Shown here: positions 23,836 through 34,839 of the stretch, in pieces
Position numbering within the stretch: position 1 is the stretch's first letter
Layout of the letters: each line of letters opens with the position of its first letter
NCBI GenBank assembly: GCA_963576565.1
Contig: OY755047.1
Location: 4,048,431-4,112,430 of the forward strand
Direction of reading: 5' to 3'
Length of the DNA stretch: 64,000 bases
From: Aspidapion aeneum
Taxonomy: Eukaryota; Arthropoda; Insecta; Coleoptera; Brentidae
Made by a program: the position numbers and the translations under genes
Notes under the pieces: model-generated
The model's input: only the letters and a program-made list of their open reading frames with translations
Told to the model about the DNA's origin: nothing
Databases searched by the model: none

Positions 23836-23840
23836 TGAAA

Positions 23841-24528
23841 ATACTCTGCCAATCTATGGGCACCTAAGCTCACACTAGGTACTATAGTTATAGTGTGAGC
23901 TAATATAATCAAAAACTGAGATATTTTTTATTCAACTCCAGACGCAATTACCTTTCGTTTGATACCACACAAGCCATGTTTTGACTTAAACTCAAATTTT
24001 AAAAAAAAACTAAAATGTATTTTGTTTAACTCCAGACTCAATTACCTTTCGTTTGATATCACACACGCCATATTTTCAATTAAACTCTAATTTTTGACAT
24101 CTACCCCCACCCTTTTTTTAAAAATAAACTAAAATTCATTTTTTTTAACTCTAGACTTAATTACCTTTCGTTTGATATCACACACGCCATATTTTCACAT
24201 AAACTCTAATTTTTGGAATCTATCCCCACCCTTTTATTTGGCTTGCGTTCGGTGGATTTTGTTCATTTTTAAATGGGACCATCACGGCCCAAGACAACTT
24301 AGGTACCAAATTTCATTAAAATCGGACAAGCGGTTTTTGAGTTATGCGGGTTGGTCGTTACAGACAGACATACAGACAGACAGACAGACAGACAGCAAAA
24401 CAAAAAAGTTTCAAAATCATCTGCAACGCAAAGATATATAAAAATTTTTGAAATCGGAGCAACTTTTTTTTTCTCGAAAAAATTTCGATCACCATAGCTC
24501 ACACTACTTATAGTAGTAGTGTGAGCTA
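23841..24528 (-). mobile_element. Hairpin/(GTCT)n element, copy D
   Basis: Minus-orientation copy from 'atactctgccaatctatggg' to 'gtgtgagctaa'. It has a one-repeat shortening near 24,000 and the subfamily variant 'atgcgggttggtcgttacag' shared with copies E, I and J. Confidence 0.9.
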
Positions 24529-24529
24529 A

Positions 24530-26180
24530 AAACAAATCAATGAAATTCTTCTATTGTTTATTGCAATAAGTAATTTAATTTACCTAAACATTTAACTTTA
24601 CACGTAAATATCTCGGAACCCACAAAAGAAGAAAGTAAAGGCGTAAGTTTTAGTCTAGGTTTTGGTTTAAGTTTAGGGTTTAGGTTTAAAATTTAAATGT
24701 GCATTGGTTTGGAAAAATTGATTTTTTGCCGAAACAGGCCGCAATTGATTTGGTATTTTTACCTGTACGGACGATAAAATGTCCTAAAAATTGAAATTTA
24801 AGACGATTTGTTCTTGAAATGGACCATATAGACCGGAAAAAAGAAGAAAACATGGAAAACTGATTTTTCTACAACTGTCTAATTTAGGCTACTACGTCAC
24901 TTTAAACCCCTAGGTCATGGGATTCCGACTAAAAATCGTCCTAAATTTTAAACTACCTCCGGGGGGTGGTTTATCTCATTGTAACTTGAAAACAATCACG
25001 TTTTTGATAATTTATTTGTTAAAAATGTAAAATTTGATCACATTTAGGAACGATATGACAAAATTTTATACGATTTTTAGCTTCAATTAACTATTAGAGC
25101 GAGTTTTTTAGGGCAATCTACACGAGGCTAGATAAACCGTTTAGCACTAAATTCTCATATCTCTTTTATATTTTAGCATGTAGCTTTTAAACGATATTTG
25201 CCTTGACGAAAAAAGTAAAAAAACGATCTTCAGATTAAAATCCAAATAAACTCACACGCGATTTGTTTATTTGCAAATAATCTTTAAATTAATATAATAA
25301 AAAATGTTTTTATTTTTCCATTAATGGTTTTAATACGCTCTAGCCATACAGATATATTTAGGATGTACGTGCACCGAGATGACAGCAGATGACAATCCAA
25401 GTACTTAGTCCAGCAAGTGGCAGTCAAGTCACTTTTACGTCATTTTAATAAATTTAAAAATTTATTTTTCTGTTTCGCTTTGTTTGTGCAAGTTATATAA
25501 TAAAAATTACGAAATTAGAAGACATTTTCCGACAATGTCAAGTTTGGGAAGTAAGTGTAAATTGAAAAATGTAAGTAATTCACTTAAATATCGCTGTATT
25601 TTCACTTAAACATCGTTCCCTACAAACTTAAACCTATAGTTTAAACCATTTCTTTTCCGCTTTTTCCATTTTTTTTATGAAATCCTTGCAGATTCTTATT
25701 TAAACCGGTTTTTTTCCATTGCGATATAACCTATGTAGTTATAATTAGTCCAAAATTCCATTAACTTTTATTAAGTTTGAAAGAAATTCAGTTAAAACGT
25801 TTCACAAAAGATAAACTAAAAGTTAAACCTAAACCTAAACTTTAAACTTAAACCCTAAACCGTCTTAGTAAATACTGGTGCGGGTGTTTGCCTCCAATTT
25901 GAGTGAGAGGGCCTGTGTGACTTCATAATTCCAAGATGATAATAATAATAAATATAACTTTCGCTCAATTAGTTTTACAGAAAAACTATCCAGACGTTTT
26001 TTGTTTGCAAGAGAACACTAATTAATATAGTAATGAAATTACCTTTATATCTTAAAACCTAACAAAGATATAAACAATTTTTAAATACTAAAGAATATTA
26101 TTTCTTTTTTATAAAAAAACAAATTGAGGAAGTTTTTAGACTACCCCGAGTCGCCGGATGTTTGCTTCAAATTTGAGTAA
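24530..26180. other. No gene seen; weak inverted telomere-like tracts
   Basis: Single-copy-looking AT-rich DNA. Tracts near 24,645-24,690 ('gtttagggtttaggtttaa') and 25,805-25,860 ('aaacctaaacctaaacttt') are inverted relative to each other. They may be diverged inverted termini, but flanking similarity is too weak to call an element. Confidence 0.35.
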
Positions 26181-26184
26181 GAGG

Positions 26185-26410
26185 TTTCAGGTAACAAAAT
26201 TAAAATAGAAATTTGCTGGTCATAATATCAGACAAAAAGACGGTCGATGGAACAAATGTATTGTAAACTGGAGACCTTGGGAAAATAAAAGAAGTAGGGG
26301 AAGACCCAAATAAGATAGGCTGACAATTTGAAGAAACATAGGGGAACTAGATGAATAAACACGGCGACAGAGAGAGAAGAGTGAAAGATATTGGGGGGAT
26401 GTCCAAAGAT
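26185..26410 (+). pseudogene. BovB/RTE-type LINE C-terminal scrap
   Basis: Nucleotide blocks 'ttgctggtcataatatcaga', 'acaaatgtattgtaaactgg' and 'agaccttgggaaaa' match the 3' coding region of the fragments at 17.6 kb and 19.2 kb. Frames are broken. It ends near 'gatattggggggatgtccaa'. Confidence 0.7.
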
Positions 26411-26499
26411 TGATTGAATTTATCTATTTAGTTTGAGTTTTTTATAATTTTTTTGACCCTCTGAAAGATTGTTCCTAATGCACAAAGTGTCTTTCCAGG

Positions 26500-27115
26500 A
26501 AAACCATCAATTTGCGTAATTGCAAGGAAACCCTACATTGATATTTTGGAAACGGTTTCTAAAACAAAGTAGAAGGCCTGGAAACAATTCGCTATAACAT
26601 CATTCGATTGGCCGTAGTTGCTATTATAAAACAATCAAGTTTTATTTAATTTTTTTACAAAAAAACCACGATATTTAAATAAAAAATAAATATCTACGTG
26701 GTATATTATAACCGATGCCCCAAACTAAAGTGTGGTGGAAACGGGCAGAAATATAGAAGAGAAAAAAACTCAAAGAGCTTTTGATCAAAAGTTTGTTGTT
26801 TCAACGTTATAGCATTTGTCAAGTTTGAGGAATGGGGGAAAATAATAAATTTTAAAAATGACAAATTTGATAACATTAAATGATTTTATGATTAATTACG
26901 AGTATAAATACAAAAATCCTATTGCTTTGTGTCAAAAAATATCCTTTACAATAAGTAGAGGGTGATTGGTTACATTTTACTTAATAGCTTTCTCAGTAAA
27001 CTTTGAATGGGCAAAGTTGTAGGATTTTTGCGGATTCATTAGAAACTGATGCCAAAAATGACATATGTCAATTCCCTGTCTAAGTTTTGACATGCTGAAG
27101 TAAACTAATTATAAA
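26500..27115. repeat. Intronic unit duplicated with exons, copy 1
   Basis: Blocks 'gaaacggtttctaaaacaaa', 'attcgattggccgtagttgc', 'ggtggaaacgggcagaaa', 'agcatttgtcaagtttga' and 'gggtgattggttac' recur in whole or part at 29,580-29,948, 32,780-33,290 and 36,840-37,150. Here, and at 36.5 and 37.2 kb, the unit sits directly beside a short minus-strand exon. This points to duplication of exon plus intron. Confidence 0.75.
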
Positions 27116-27121
27116 ACTTAC

Positions 27122-27160
27122 GTGGTGGTGTTCTCTCTACCGGCGCTGGTGGAGTAGGAG
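27122..27160 (-). CDS. Candidate exon 6, Pro-rich microexon
   Basis: A 39-nt minus-strand exon between acceptor 'tattttttag' and donor CCAC|GTAAGT. Phase 1-1; it reads PTPPAPVERTPP. It is a paralogue of the exons at 36,501 (PSPAPAPEPERPPT) and 37,197 (PEPAPEVERPVT): same flanking splice sites, same P...PAP.xER motif, and duplicated intron sequence on the donor side. Such short Pro/Glu-rich symmetric exons resemble those of elastic PEVK-type muscle proteins, but this is an analogy, not an identification. Confidence 0.65.
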
Positions 27161-27294
27161 CTAAAAAATATAACAAAAATGTAAGCTAATATGTATAATA
27201 AAAAAAAGGGAGAAAATTTAAACACATAAGATAGTGTATAGTATAGTTTTAAAAAGGCAAAAATTAGTAACAGCATCAAAAATTGAAATTGAAA

Positions 27295-27480
27295 ATGAAA
27301 TAAAATATATTGCAACCAACGGGAAAAATAAATTAGACTCGATCGGAGTTATTAGGAGGACATGGGGTGAACTTTTAAGGGTGGTAACAGATTTTCACGG
27401 TTTTTAGCGAAACTAGAGCTACTATCGAAAAAGGTTTAGGGTAATAAAAAGGTCTACACCCGTTTTTTTAACTATCTTTT
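27295..27480. repeat. Arm of a distant inverted repeat
   Basis: Similar in inverted orientation to 32,440-32,610 (blocks 'agactcgatc', 'gagttatt', 'atggggtga', 'cttttaagggtgg'). The arms enclose about 5 kb including the Crypton-like gene. They may be element termini or simply dispersed repeats. Confidence 0.5.
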
Positions 27481-27502
27481 ACATAACGTAAAATTTCTCG
27501 AG

Positions 27503-27986
27503 AATAAATTGGTAAAATTTTTTTTTAAGTCACAAGCTTTTATAAAACGCACTAAAAATTAAAAAATAATTTTTTAACATTCTAATATTATTATAATAAT
27601 AAAAGCGATGGCCGACTGATGGAAATTTTGACGATGTTAGCATAAGATATCCGTATCAATTAAATATCACTATTTGCAAGAATCAATCTAGCAGAAAAAT
27701 GCAGAGGTACCAAACCCACCCAACCCGAGCTAAGATACCCCAGCATTTCTCTGACATAGGTATGGCAATGGCATAACATTGCGGCACATCAAACATATTT
27801 TTGATGACCTGCTATGTTGAATATTCTTTAAGTGTTTAGATCACAACTTTAGATTAACTTATGCTTTGATTTGCGGCCATCGCTTTTATTATTATGATAA
27901 TATTAGAATGTTAGAAAATTATTTTTTAATTTTTAGTGCATTTTATAAAAGCTTGTGACTTAAAAAAAAATTTTACCAATTTATTT
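27503..27986. mobile_element. Inverted-repeat MITE-like element
   Basis: Arms of ~115 bp, 27,503-27,615 and 27,873-27,986, are near-perfect inverted copies. They begin 'aataaattggtaaaattttt' and run into 'aataataaaagcgatggcc'. The ~255-bp centre has no ORF. I could not define a target duplication. Confidence 0.75.
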
Positions 27987-28094
27987 TCTACTTTTCAGTC
28001 TCAGCTATCTACTCTATTAAATGAAAATATTTGTTCAATAACAGAACAGAAGAGTTTATTCTAGATTATAATGAAATCGCTGATCGTGAGTTGT

Positions 28095-29020
28095 TTGGAA
28101 ACTCATTTTTCTATTGGGGGAAGGAGATGGTGGGGGTAGAGGTAGAAATATATTTTTTGTTTGGGCTGTATTGCCATCGGACCTTTATGCATATACCAAA
28201 TTTTATAAAGTCATTTGAAGTGAAGTGTGTCAAAAACGCATTTTTTATGGAAGGGGGTGGGGGGTAGGGGTGGGAGGACATTTTTTTCATTTATGTTGTA
28301 TTGTCATCGGACCACTATATGTATACCAAATTTCATCCAAATCGGATAATGGGAAGTGTGTCAAAAACACATTTTTCTTTAGATGGGGGTGGGGGTAGGA
28401 GTGGTAAGATTTTTTTTTCAATGTTGTATTGTCATCTGACCACTATATGTATACGAAATTTCATCCAAATCGGATAATGGGAAGGGTGTCAAAAACGCAT
28501 TTTCTATGGAAGGGGGTGGGGGTAGGGGTGGGAGGATATATTTTTTAAATGTTGTATTGTCATCGGACCACTATGTGAATACCAAATTTTATCCAAATCG
28601 GATAATGGGAAATGTGTCAAAAACTCATTTTTCTATGAAAGGGGGTGGGGGTAGGGGTGGGAGGATATTTTTTTCTTAATATTGTATTGTCATCGGATCA
28701 CTATATGTATACCAAATTTCATCCAAATCGGATAACGGGATGTGTATCAAAAACAAATTTTTCTATGGAAGGGGGTGGGGGTAGGGGTGGGTATGGATAT
28801 TTTTTTCTTATTGTTGTATTATCCTCGGACCACTATGTGTATACCAAATTTTATCCAAATCGGATAACGGGAAGTGCGTCAAAAACACATTTTTCTATAG
28901 AAGGGGTGGGGGGTAGAGGTGGGAGGATATTTTTTTCTTAATGTTGTATTGTCCTGGGACCACTATGTGTGTACCAAATTTCATCCAAATCGAATAATGG
29001 GAAGTGTGTCAAAAACGCTT
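28095..29020 (+). repeat. ~130-bp tandem repeat with regularly spaced G-runs
   Basis: Seven units. The word 'accaaatttcatcc' or its variants fall at about 28,188, 28,325, 28,453, 28,580, 28,711, 28,843 and 28,973. Each unit carries a G-rich segment such as 'gggggtgggggtaggggtgg' and the block 'aatcggataatgggaagtg'. A short tail near 29,030 has 'gatagatagttagatagtta'. Open frames here are repeat artefacts. Confidence 0.9.
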
Positions 29021-29024
29021 CACA

Positions 29025-29580
29025 AGATTTGATAGATAGTTAGATAGTTAGACAGAACATCTGAAGTTAAATAAAAGCTTGTAAAAATAAAAAAAAACCC
29101 GCTTTCTGAAATTTGATTTTTATCTTATTTTTTTGTCTTCGACAAAACTTGGTGAAAACACACCTATTTATGTCTTTAACACGTTTTACATTTTATTTTG
29201 ACTTAAAACCTAAAAATGGGGCCCATTATCACCACAATATGCCCAGTTCAGGAAGCAGATTTAAAAAAAAAAGCAGTTCTTAATTATTTCGTTAAGACGT
29301 CTATTTTTAAATTGTTTTAAAGAGTAAACATTACTATGAAAAAATTTGCCAGGACTTTCGTCCTGTGACACAAGTATAAATAAATACATGTTAAAAAAAC
29401 AGGATATTATAAAAAATATATTAGTTTATACATGGTTTTTGAATGTTTTGGTGGTTCAAAACAAAAGAACTTTAAAATCAAAAGATTTCACATGTTTTTT
29501 TTTGTATTTTGTAAAATTTAAGTATTTGAAACATTTAAATTTCATAATTTTTTTGACCTTTTTGGAAAAATATTGTTCCT
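29025..29580. other. No gene seen
   Basis: AT-rich spacer. Open frames of under 80 codons have no recognisable motifs. Confidence 0.4.
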
Positions 29581-29948
29581 AAAATGTGTTTTCTGGAAAA
29601 GTGTCAATTTGCGCAATTGTTAGGAAAGTGTCTATCTGTAAACCTACATTGATATTTTAGAAACGGTTTCTAAAACAAAGTAGAAGGTCTGAAAAGAAAT
29701 CGGTATAGTCATTCGATTGGCCGTAGTTGCAAATACAAAACAATCAAGTGTTATTTTATTTGTTTACAAGAAAAGGACGATATTTAAATTTAAAAAAAAA
29801 ACAAATACCTACGTGGTGTATCATAAACAATGCCCCCAAACTATGGGGTGGTGGAAACGGGCAGAAAGAACAAAAGAAAAAAAAATTAAACACCTTTTGG
29901 TCAAAAGTTTTTGTTTTCAAGGTATAGCATGTGTCAAGTCTAAAGAAT
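29580..29948. repeat. Intronic unit duplicated with exons, truncated copy
   Basis: Matches 26,500-26,840 ('gaaacggtttctaaaacaaa', 'attcgattggccgtagttgc', 'ggtggaaacgggcagaaa'). It is cut at 29,948 by hairpin element E, before the point where an exon would be expected. No exon survives here. Confidence 0.75.
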
Positions 29949-30202
29949 ACCATCACGGCCCAAGATCCAACTTAGGTACCAAATTTCATTAAAATCGGAC
30001 AAGCGGTTTTTGAGTTATGCGGGTTGGTCGTTACAGACAGACATACAGACAGACAGACAGACAGACAGCAAAACAAAAAAGTTTCAAAATCATCTGAAAC
30101 GCAAAGATATATAAAAAATTTTGAAATCGGAGCAACTTTTTTTTTCTCGAAAAAATTAGGATCACCATAGCTCACACTACTTATATAGTAGTAGCACACT
30201 AA
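29949..30202 (-). mobile_element. Hairpin/(GTCT)n element, copy E, truncated
   Basis: Only the (GTCT)n/hairpin half remains: 'accatcacggcccaag', the 'gcgggttggtcgttacagac' block, the GACA run (30,034-30,069) and a terminal hairpin whose last arm is decayed ('tagtagcacactaa'). Confidence 0.85.
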
Positions 30203-30640
30203 AATTTGCACAGACGAAATGGATATTGATTCAGATAACATTGCACCAATTTTATTTTGTTATTTTTTAAAATATTTAAATTCTTTTCCTGGCAATTTTT
30301 TTCCATTGGGGGTTAATTTTTTTACACTATCTAAAAACAGATGTCTTTACAAAAAAACAACCCCTGTTTCTAAAAAAAAACTGGTTTCAGAACTTGGGTA
30401 TTTTCTGATAAAAATAAGGCATTATTTTAGTTTTTAAATAAATATAAAATGTAAAAAATCTATAATTTAATTTGACAAAATTATAGCGTATTAAGGACAC
30501 AAATAGCGCACTCACCAAATTTTGTCAAGAACGAAAAAAAAATTGTGAAGATAAAAATCAAAATTGAAAAAACAGTTGATTTTCACTTTTTCTCGGAAAA
30601 TCTTAGGCCAAAGTGATAAATACTTTTTTCTACGACCGTG
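30203..30640. other. No gene seen
   Basis: AT-rich spacer between hairpin element E and the region flanking the Crypton-like gene. Confidence 0.4.
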
Positions 30641-30649
30641 CATATATAC

Positions 30650-30712
30650 CCACTTTCCCGCACGCATTTTAGTTTTGAAAGCATCACTTTCCCGCCCTAG
30701 TGCGGGAAAGTA
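30650..30712. repeat. Inverted repeat left of the Crypton-like gene
   Basis: 'actttcccgc' and 'gcgggaaagt' form an inverted pair around ~40 bp, with a third 'cactttcccgcc' inside. The same decamer recurs right of the gene at 32,400-32,423. Possible element boundary. Confidence 0.5.
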
Positions 30713-31053
30713 AAACTATGCCAATTTTGGAGTTATTCTATAGGTTTATACCTCAAAAGTCGTAACTATCGACTTGGTACAGTGTAGGGAATTTAGCAGA
30801 TAGGCAATCTGATGAATTATAGCTCATTTCAAGTTTTTTATTCAATTTAAAAAAAAAACAGAATAATGGATTTTTTTAAATATTTCTGCATACCCCCCGT
30901 ATAGTCATGTCATACAACAACTATCAAGCCAAGCTGTGACAGGTGCTTGGTCCAGTTTGCTATGGCAACCAAGTTATGTTATTGTTACTCAAACGTCAAA
31001 GCTAGTCAAAGAGCGTCTCTGAAGTGACAGAACTGCCTTTTATTTTGAATAAA

Positions 31054-32232
31054 ATGGATTTTTCAATGGACTGTTCCGAAGATGAACTTCCGGAGTGCAT
31101 TTTGCAGGCTGCTGAAGATGTGAATGGTGAGCTGCTACCTGCCAAATCGAGACAAAGGTACGAAAAACAGTACAATCATTTCGTGACATGGTGTAAGGAG
31201 AAAGGGGTGAGAATCTACAAAGAAGTCTTCTTGGCATACTTCCTAGACCTGAGCAAGGTCTTGAAATCGAATACCTTATGGTCACGCTATTCCATGGTGA
31301 AAAGCTTGGTTAAAATTAAGCAAAATCTGGACATAAGCAGATTCCACAAGCTAACATCGTTTCTTAAACAAAAAAATGTTGGTTTTCGAGCACAGAAGGC
31401 GCAAGTTTTCACCAAAGATGATATATCGCGGTTTATGTTAGCTCCTGATGAGATTTATTTGATGATTAAAGTGAGTACCATTTTTGCTTTGGCTGGTGCT
31501 CACCGCAGGGCGGAGCTTTTAAATATCACTCTGGATGACCTACAGGATAAAGGAAGTCTGATCGTTGTTAAGATCTCTGACACTAAAAATCATTCCTCAA
31601 GATCCTTCGTTTTATCCGAAGAAATAAATAATGGATCTTTTTTGATGCTGTATAGAAAGTACGCAAATTTGAGACCTCCTACTACTCAGCACCGCCGGTT
31701 TTTCATTTATTATAAAAAAGGAAAATGTTCCAATCAGTGTGTAGGAGTGAACACTTTTGGAAAGATGCCATCAGAGATCGCTGCATATTTGCGCCTACCT
31801 AACCCAGAACGTTATACCGGCCATAGCTTCAGACGTTCTTCAGCAACATTCCTAGCAGATTCAGGTGAAGGCATAACAAACATAAAACGCCTTGGTGGGT
31901 GGAAGTCCACTGCTGTCGCTGAGGGGTATTTGGAAGATTCCGAGAAACAGAAAGAGAACATCTCGAGTAAGATTCTTTCATCTACCTATGACCTGCAATC
32001 GTTGCCAGCACCGTCATCGTCAACTGTAAGTGACCTGCAACTGCTGCCGTCAACGTCCACTGGAAGAGTCCTGCAGACCCAGACGCCATCTTTGCGCACT
32101 TTCGATTCTACAAGCGGCCACCAGATGCGAGAATTACCACCATCGAACTCCACTACACCGGCAATTCTAAATAATCTTCAAACTGCAACAAATTGTGTTT
32201 TCAATATCACTATTACCAATAATAATAATTAG
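31054..32232 (+). CDS. Crypton-like tyrosine recombinase, uninterrupted
   Basis: A 392-aa protein from the first ATG; an upstream in-frame GTG is not a likely eukaryotic start. The N-terminal ~110 residues look like a SAM-like, core-DNA-binding domain (QRYEKQYNHFVTWCKEKGV at 36-53). The catalytic domain follows: GAHRRAEL with the box I Arg at about 151/152, a Lys candidate in the SDTKNH strand (~178), GHSFRRS giving H257-x-x-R260, GGW at 281-283 and the nucleophile candidate in AEGYLED, Y292. The last ~90 residues are a Ser/Pro/Thr-rich tail. The set R..HxxR..W..Y and the length fit Crypton-type DNA transposases, which move through circular intermediates. AATAAA signals follow near 32,252. 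It is the only uninterrupted full-length-looking transposon gene here. A domesticated recombinase is an alternative. Confidence 0.85.
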   Translation: MDFSMDCSEDELPECILQAAEDVNGELLPAKSRQRYEKQYNHFVTWCKEKGVRIYKEVFLAYFLDLSKVLKSNTLWSRYSMVKSLVKIKQNLDISRFHKLTSFLKQKNVGFRAQKAQVFTKDDISRFMLAPDEIYLMIKVSTIFALAGAHRRAELLNITLDDLQDKGSLIVVKISDTKNHSSRSFVLSEEINNGSFLMLYRKYANLRPPTTQHRRFFIYYKKGKCSNQCVGVNTFGKMPSEIAAYLRLPNPERYTGHSFRRSSATFLADSGEGITNIKRLGGWKSTAVAEGYLEDSEKQKENISSKILSSTYDLQSLPAPSSSTVSDLQLLPSTSTGRVLQTQTPSLRTFDSTSGHQMRELPPSNSTTPAILNNLQTATNCVFNITITNNNN

Positions 32233-32329
32233 TATTTTATTTATGTTCAAATAAAATATTTTTTCAAAAGTAAATTTGTGGTATTGTAACATTGGTCGAA
32301 GAAAAAATAATGTTCCTAACTCATGCGGA

Positions 32330-32430
32330 AAGTGTCTTTCCCACCCTCGACTGCTTGCCCGAACTCCGCTTCGCGTCGTTCGGGTGAACTGCAGTCGCGT
32401 GCGGGAAAGTATCACTTTCCACACTTGTTA
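32330..32430. repeat. Large hairpin right of the Crypton-like gene
   Basis: Nested inverted repeats: 'cgactgc...gcagtcg' encloses 'cccgaac...gttcggg' around a CTTCG loop, with 'ctttccca' and 'gcgggaaagt' outside. GC-rich in AT-rich flanks. The same architecture occurs at 23,163-23,225. Confidence 0.6.
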
Positions 32431-32439
32431 GGAAAATAA

Positions 32440-32610
32440 CTATTTTATTACCTATAACTTTTGTATTTATCTTTTTTGGATAGGAGACCTACTTTCGCTC
32501 AAAACCGCAAAAATTATTATCCACCACTAAAAGCTCACCCCATTTCAGCCCAATAACTCGGATCGAGTCTACTTTTATTTTCCTATTGGCTGCGATAGAT
32601 TTTCTTTCAT
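32440..32610. repeat. Second arm of the distant inverted repeat
   Basis: Inverted counterpart of 27,295-27,480. On this strand it reads through 'gctcaccccat' and 'ggatcgagtct'. Confidence 0.5.
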
Positions 32611-32779
32611 TTCCAATAATTTTCCTGCTGTTCCCTTCCCCCCTTCCAAAAGCTCTAGTAAGCTAGACCCCTAGAATGATGATGTGTTTCACTACAGGTG
32701 GGCTTATACTTATGCTTATGCCCTCTCTTTCTAGCATTATACAGTTACGTAGCGTCTCTAGTGCAGAGGGAAAACTAGT

Positions 32780-33290
32780 GCAGCTTTTTTTATTCGATTC
32801 AGAAACTGACAAACCCAGTATTGTATTGCGCACTAACTTTCTCAAATGAATTAGCCATGCATAACATGTTAAACCGATTCCTAGTAATAGTAATTTCGCT
32901 ATACATGTTACTTCCCTAGAACTTTTGGTAGTAAAAAGAAGAAAAAGTTCAAAGAACATTTTGGTCAAAAGTTTTTTGTTTCCAAGGTGTAATAGCATTT
33001 GTCAAGTTTGAAGAGCGCTAGAAAACTAAGAATTTTAAAAAGGACAAATTTGACAACGTTAAAATAATTTTCGGATTTATTATAATCAAAAAACTTTCCA
33101 TTGCGTTTTCCTATAAAACTGTAGGTTAAACACATATACTGTGGGCAAATATTATTTGCATAGGTACAGGGTGATTGGTTATATTTTACTCAATAGCTAT
33201 ATCCGTTAATATTTATTACACATTAAAGTTTTAATGGAAAAATATTTTCTGAATCGTTAAATGATGCCAAAAATTACAAGCATATGTTAA
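32780..33290. repeat. Intronic unit duplicated with exons, copy 3
   Basis: Closely matches 36,840-37,150 ('cactaactttctcaaat', 'ttagccatg', 'aaaccgattcctagtaat', 'agcatttgtcaagtttga', 'gatgccaaaaatta'). It is interrupted at 33,291 by the mariner and resumes at 36,451, running into the exon at 36,501. Confidence 0.8.
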
Positions 33291-33744
33291 TACGAGGGTG
33301 GATCAAATATAAACAAGCCTTTTAAACTTAATAACGGAAAAGTCATTCAAGATGAACGTGGCCGTTATAATTTTGGAGTAGGGATATTCAGCAGCATGTA
33401 GGCGGCTGGTAGTACCGCGATGCTCATTTGGCCATGCCTAGGAAACTCATGGGAAATTGACAGGTCGTTCGTTTTAGTTTTCACTAAGGTGAAAAGATGG
33501 CGCCGTAGTCGCGCTTTCTAATTCTATTTTACTTATAATTATCAGTGGTTGGTAATTTGGGATTTTCCGTCCCCCTTTTTTATTCAGGTAGAAAGTGTTT
33601 ACCTTTTCTGTTGCATCGCATTCTTTGGTCACTTTCATTCTATTTTTTCGTTTGGCAAGTTGTTAAATCTGTGGCGTTGCATTCAAATGCGTTTTAAGTT
33701 TTTTAGTGAAATTTGTGATTTTTTAACTTTTTAAACAATAAACA

Positions 33745-34808
33745 ATGGGATTTTATTGTTGTGTTGCTGGGTGTAGTGTCGATAATTCAAGCGGATATGC
33801 GATGCACACTTTTCCGAAAGATTCAAAGGTAAGTTGTCTTCTTATTTTCATGTTTGACGTTAGATTTTTTTATTTAATTAAATATCCTTTAACTTTTTGC
33901 TGTTTATACCAGCGTACAGTGTTTTCCCTGTATACAGTTTGTAATATACCTTTGTCTTCATTCAACCTCACAATTTAAGTACTTACATTTATTTTTTCAA
34001 GCGAATTTAAAGGTGGATTTATAGTTCTGTAAAGTAATCAGTAATGCCTAATTTACTCGTCTTTTAAGCTTAAATTCAGTCTTTATTTTATTTGTCTCTC
34101 TATTTATTTTGATAAGGAGTAAAAAGAGACATACAAAATTAACAGTAAATTTGTGAGATGGGTAAATATGGCATAACACATAAAAAAAGTAAGACACAAG
34201 TATATCCTAAAAACCCTAATTCTAAAACCCTGTACCCAAGTGACAAATTAACCATTTAAATTCTTACAGTCATCTTTGCTGAAGTATGAATCCAGCTTAA
34301 AAGAGATTTCTCAATTTTTACAGTTTTTAGTAATTTATTTATTGTTTATTGTACCCCTAACTGAAAAAAAGACAATTACCAAAAAGTTCAAGCACCTGGA
34401 GGGGGACCTTGGGGACTGGGCCCCCAAGCCTAAGATTTTGTTTAGATATTTTCCACATATTTAGTGAATAAAAATATGATTATGAACCCCCCCCCCCCCC
34501 AAAGCCTCGCCCCCTAAGACCTTTCTATTCATACTCTTACTTTTATAGTCTTAAATCATAATACCTAGCTATTACAGCTAGTTTTACAAAAAAGTATGAC
34601 AGAGAGATCAGTAAATATGATTATGAGCCCCGAACCCTTACAATACTTACAAACAGTAATATATGTATAATTTTTTTTTCTCTTTCAGGTATTCAAGCTC
34701 TGGATACAGAAAATAGGCCGAAGAGATCTTCTAGCCCTCGAAACAGCAAAAGTTTATAAATGTTACAGAGTTTGTCATAAACATTTCTCAGCTGACATGA
34801 CACTTTAG
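33745..34808 (+). pseudogene. THAP-domain gene split by an intron
   Basis: Exon 1 (33,745-33,828) encodes MGFYCCVAGCSVDNSSGYAM and HTFPKDSK, then donor AAG|GTAAGT. After an 860-bp intron ending 'ctctttcag', exon 2 (34,689-34,808) encodes VFKLWIQKIGRRDLLALE, then VCHKHFSADMTL and a stop. Together they give C-x4-C, the FP motif, the conserved Trp and C-x2-H of a THAP zinc finger, with both splice sites in register. A stop follows the domain at once, so only a short DNA-binding peptide would be made unless the stop is a lesion in a longer transposase gene continuing into the ORF at 34,840. Confidence 0.75.
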
Positions 34809-34839
34809 GGAAGATCTTATAAGCGAGTCCAGGAAAGAA

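Noticed and set aside
24645..25860. TTTAGGG-like tracts suggesting an interstitial telomere
   Set aside because: The tracts are short and irregular ('gtttagggtttaggttta'), inverted relative to each other, and the usual insect telomere unit is TTAGG. Better read as diverged inverted repeat or AT-rich chance.
28645..28941. 98-codon ORF with GGGGRGG segments
   Set aside because: It spans about two tandem units and exists because the unit length happens to keep the frame open.
34486..34500. Poly-C/poly-G runs (also 37,316 and 51,636) as regulatory sites
   Set aside because: Simple homopolymers next to a dispersed 'aagcctaagatttt' block; nothing links them to a gene.
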